Assembly: GCF_001279695.1 (NCBI RefSeq)
Contig: NZ_LGDD01000312.1
Coordinates: 1-55,496 of the forward strand
DNA: 55,496 bases
DNA from: Streptomyces sp. WM6378
GTDB taxonomy: Bacteria; Actinomycetota; Actinomycetes; Streptomycetales; Streptomycetaceae
Direction: 5' to 3'
The notes below the pieces were generated by a model. That model was not told the origin of the DNA. It saw only the letters and a program-made list of their open reading frames with translations, and searched no databases. Each line of letters begins with the position of its first letter. The stretch's first letter is position 1. Positions 53,768-55,496 of this stretch are shown here, piece after piece. Both the position numbers and the translations under genes were made by a program.

Positions 53768-54492
53768 TGCTGACGGACAAGCGTGTCCTGGTCACCGGAG
53801 CTTCGAAGGACATCGGCCGGGGCATCGCGCTCGACCTGGCCAGGCACGGAGCAACCGTCGTCGGCACGTACAACACCGGCACGTCCGACGCGGAGGAACT
53901 CCTTGCCCTCGGCATCAAGGAGATGGTCCACCTCAATCACCTCGACCGGGAGGAATCAGCGGCCACGCTCCGGCAATTGGCCGCCAGCGGCCCGTTCCAC
54001 GGGATCGTGAACAACGCCGCAGTGATCGAATTTGCTTCCTGGGAGTCCAGTTTGGACTCCTGGGACAGGGTATTTGACGTCAACCTCCGGGGCCCACTGG
54101 CCACCACGATCGCGCTCGCCCCCGAGATGCCACGAGACAGTTCAGTCGTCAATATCTCCAGCACGGCGGGGACGCTGGGCTCATTCGATTCACTCGCCTA
54201 CTCGGCGAGCAAGGCCGCGCTCACCAACCTGACGAAGAGCCTCGCCAATGTGCTCGGGCCATCCGGAATCCGTGTCAACGCCGTCTCACCCTGCTACATC
54301 GACGTCGACGCACCCGCGGAATCAGCGAGATTGACTCCCCTGGGGCGTAACGGGTTCCCGAACGACATCGCCTCGGTGGTGGCGTTCCTCCTCACCGACG
54401 GCGCCCGCTTTGTCACCGGCACGGAAATCACTGTGGATGGTGGCTACATGGCTGCGGACACCCTCGCGAAACGCGCGTATGAGGCGCACTGA
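53767..54492 (+). CDS. Short-chain dehydrogenase/reductase
   Basis: This 241-residue classical SDR has the cofactor motif VTGASKDIGRGIAL (TGxxxGxG form), GIVNNAAVIEFAS, the catalytic Ser in NISSTAGTLG, the YSASK active site (Tyr and Lys), and the end VTGTEITVDGGYMAADTL. It interconverts a hydroxyl and a ketone with NAD(P). With the GMC enzyme just upstream it may reduce the product ketone with the opposite stereochemistry, giving a net epimerisation; that is inference. The ATG at 53767 lies on the stop of the GMC gene. Confidence 0.93.
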   Translation: MLTDKRVLVTGASKDIGRGIALDLARHGATVVGTYNTGTSDAEELLALGIKEMVHLNHLDREESAATLRQLAASGPFHGIVNNAAVIEFASWESSLDSWDRVFDVNLRGPLATTIALAPEMPRDSSVVNISSTAGTLGSFDSLAYSASKAALTNLTKSLANVLGPSGIRVNAVSPCYIDVDAPAESARLTPLGRNGFPNDIASVVAFLLTDGARFVTGTEITVDGGYMAADTLAKRAYEAH

Positions 54493-55349
54493 CCGATCCA
54501 CTGCCGATACCCCGAAAACCACGGACGTCGTGGTCGCCGACATGGGCACCACGACGCTGCTCGGTGGCGATCTGCCGTCCACCTGATCCGCTCTCCTGGC
54601 AGTGGGTCCGGTATCCCCACACCGGAGACCTTCTGGACCGACCCGGCTACCCGTCCGTATCGCGGACGTCCGGGGGGAAGGATCCGGCCGATGTCGGGAC
54701 CGCGTCCAGCGACCGCGGCTCGATCACCGCTAGGAAGCCGCACTCATCGCCGCCCATGAGGCGTGGGCGGACGCGGGCTCTCCAGATGTGGATCTGGTCC
54801 GGTTGGGCGTGGTGGCGGGTAGGGACGTCGGCGGGTCCCTGACGAGCACTGTCCACCCACAGCGAAGCGCCCGAGCCGGCATCCTGGCCCTTCGACAAGG
54901 ACCGCGACGGATTCGTCATGGAGCCATCACGCCAGGAGCATTCCGCGCCACTGCCCGACCGCCACATACGAACGCGCGCCCGCCAGCACTGCGGCGCGGC
55001 GATCAGCAGCACCCCCACGAACGGGAAACGCACGCCGCGACGACGGCATGGGCTTGGCGGCCTGAACCAGTCGATCAGCGGGCGACAACCCTGAACTCTC
55101 CCCCGACAAAGGCGACTTGACGAGACAGCCAGTGGCAGACTGACGGCACATTGAGGCTCCGGTTCAAGACGGCGACTGGCAAGGTCATCCGTCTGCGACG
55201 GGAGCCTCGATCTGTTCGCACCGCGCCCACCGAACATCGCCATCACCCTGTGACCAGCGACTTCCCCCACTCAACCGGACTTTGAAAGGGCGAAGAGGCC
55301 CTGAGGCGGTGGGCACCTGAGCAGTACCTGCCAGAAAGGCTACGTGAAA
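54493..55349. other. 0.86 kb without a recognisable gene
   Basis: Long frames exist on both strands, but none looks like a known protein or has a good ribosome binding site. Codon phase changes repeatedly, which suggests noncoding or decayed sequence at the edge of the heptose cluster. Confidence 0.45.
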
Positions 55350-55496
55350 ATGGCCGACCCTCGTAGTGTTGCGCCGTGGAATTCACTGACCATCGAGAGG
55401 CGATTCATTCCCGATCAGGGGCGTATGACATACCAGCCACCCCAGGACTGGTTCACCATCGTGGCTCCTCTGCATGGCTTATGCCAGGTGGAATAC
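55350..55496 (+). CDS. Possible N-terminus of an unidentified protein, cut by the window end
   Basis: From ATG 55350 (or GTG 55344, with GAAAGG six bases upstream) the frame stays open to the end: 49 codons beginning MADPRSVAPWNSLTIERRFI and ending WFTIVAPLHGLCQVEY. Base composition is less GC-rich than most genes here. I do not recognise it; it may not be a real gene. Confidence 0.3.
   Translation, partial: MADPRSVAPWNSLTIERRFIPDQGRMTYQPPQDWFTIVAPLHGLCQVEY

Noticed and set aside
54647..55270. A 207-residue minus-strand frame after the SDR gene
   Set aside because: Composition is shadow-like, no family is recognisable and no ribosome binding site is seen.

Overview
The window is high-GC actinomycete DNA, almost certainly Streptomyces. 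The evidence is strong third-position GC bias, GTG/TTG starts behind GGAGG-type ribosome binding sites, a Streptomyces-type HTH/NB-ARC/TPR regulator, an ECF41 sigma factor, MmyB-like XRE regulators, an IS5-family remnant of Streptomyces type and a rare in-frame TTA codon. All functions are read from translated sequence and remembered family motifs; no database search was run. No tRNA, rRNA or CRISPR array was seen.

Positions 1-24300 are a mixed accessory region with many broken genes. It opens with a C-terminally truncated hypF joined to an hsp20 gene. Intact genes follow: an APC permease, a SnoaL protein divergent from an AraC regulator, a STAS protein, a Mak_N_cap protein, a Tat-exported molybdenum hydroxylase pair (IorA/IorB type), three exported proteins in a row, an NB-ARC/TPR regulator, a cupin, a metallophosphoesterase, a DUF4190 membrane protein and a RibD-C reductase. 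Between them lie remnants of an AsnC regulator, an MFS pump, a TPR protein, an IS5 transposase, a trypsin, a CDF transporter, an alcohol dehydrogenase and a beta-lactamase-fold hydrolase.

Positions 24344-30526 hold a compact class I lanthipeptide locus. A 46-residue precursor (Cys-rich core, FDID leader box) lies on the minus strand behind a good TTGACT-N18-TAGATT promoter. It is divergent from a full-length LanB dehydratase (with a TTA codon) that overlaps a LanC cyclase by 4 bp. A LuxR-type regulator and a glycosyltransferase beside it are only fragments, and no transporter or protease is present.

Positions 30628-36612 carry a carboxymuconolactone-decarboxylase/ECF41 sigma pair with a candidate ECF41 promoter, a secreted serine hydrolase, a small secreted protein, an XRE/MmyB regulator, and more remnants (alpha/beta hydrolase, second XRE, AraC).

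Positions 36637-54492 are the most striking part: what looks like one 12-13-gene minus-strand operon plus a divergent two-gene plus-strand unit. It encodes a complete ADP-L-glycero-D-manno-heptose pathway: GmhA and both HldE activities fused in one 699-residue protein, GmhB with its zinc site, and HldD with both catalytic bases. A GT9 heptosyltransferase-like enzyme, two paralogous GMC flavoenzymes, a DegT/StrS aminotransferase, three acetyltransferase-type proteins (one fused to a SLOG/LOG domain), a TIM-barrel isomerase, an SDR, a VOC protein and an MFS exporter accompany it. The logic is heptose activation, oxidation and transamination, acylation, glycosyl transfer and export, which suggests a heptose- or aminoheptose-containing small molecule without PKS or NRPS genes. 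A 471-bp element with long inverted repeats lies between the two transcription units. The window ends in about 0.9 kb without a clear gene and a possible partial reading frame.
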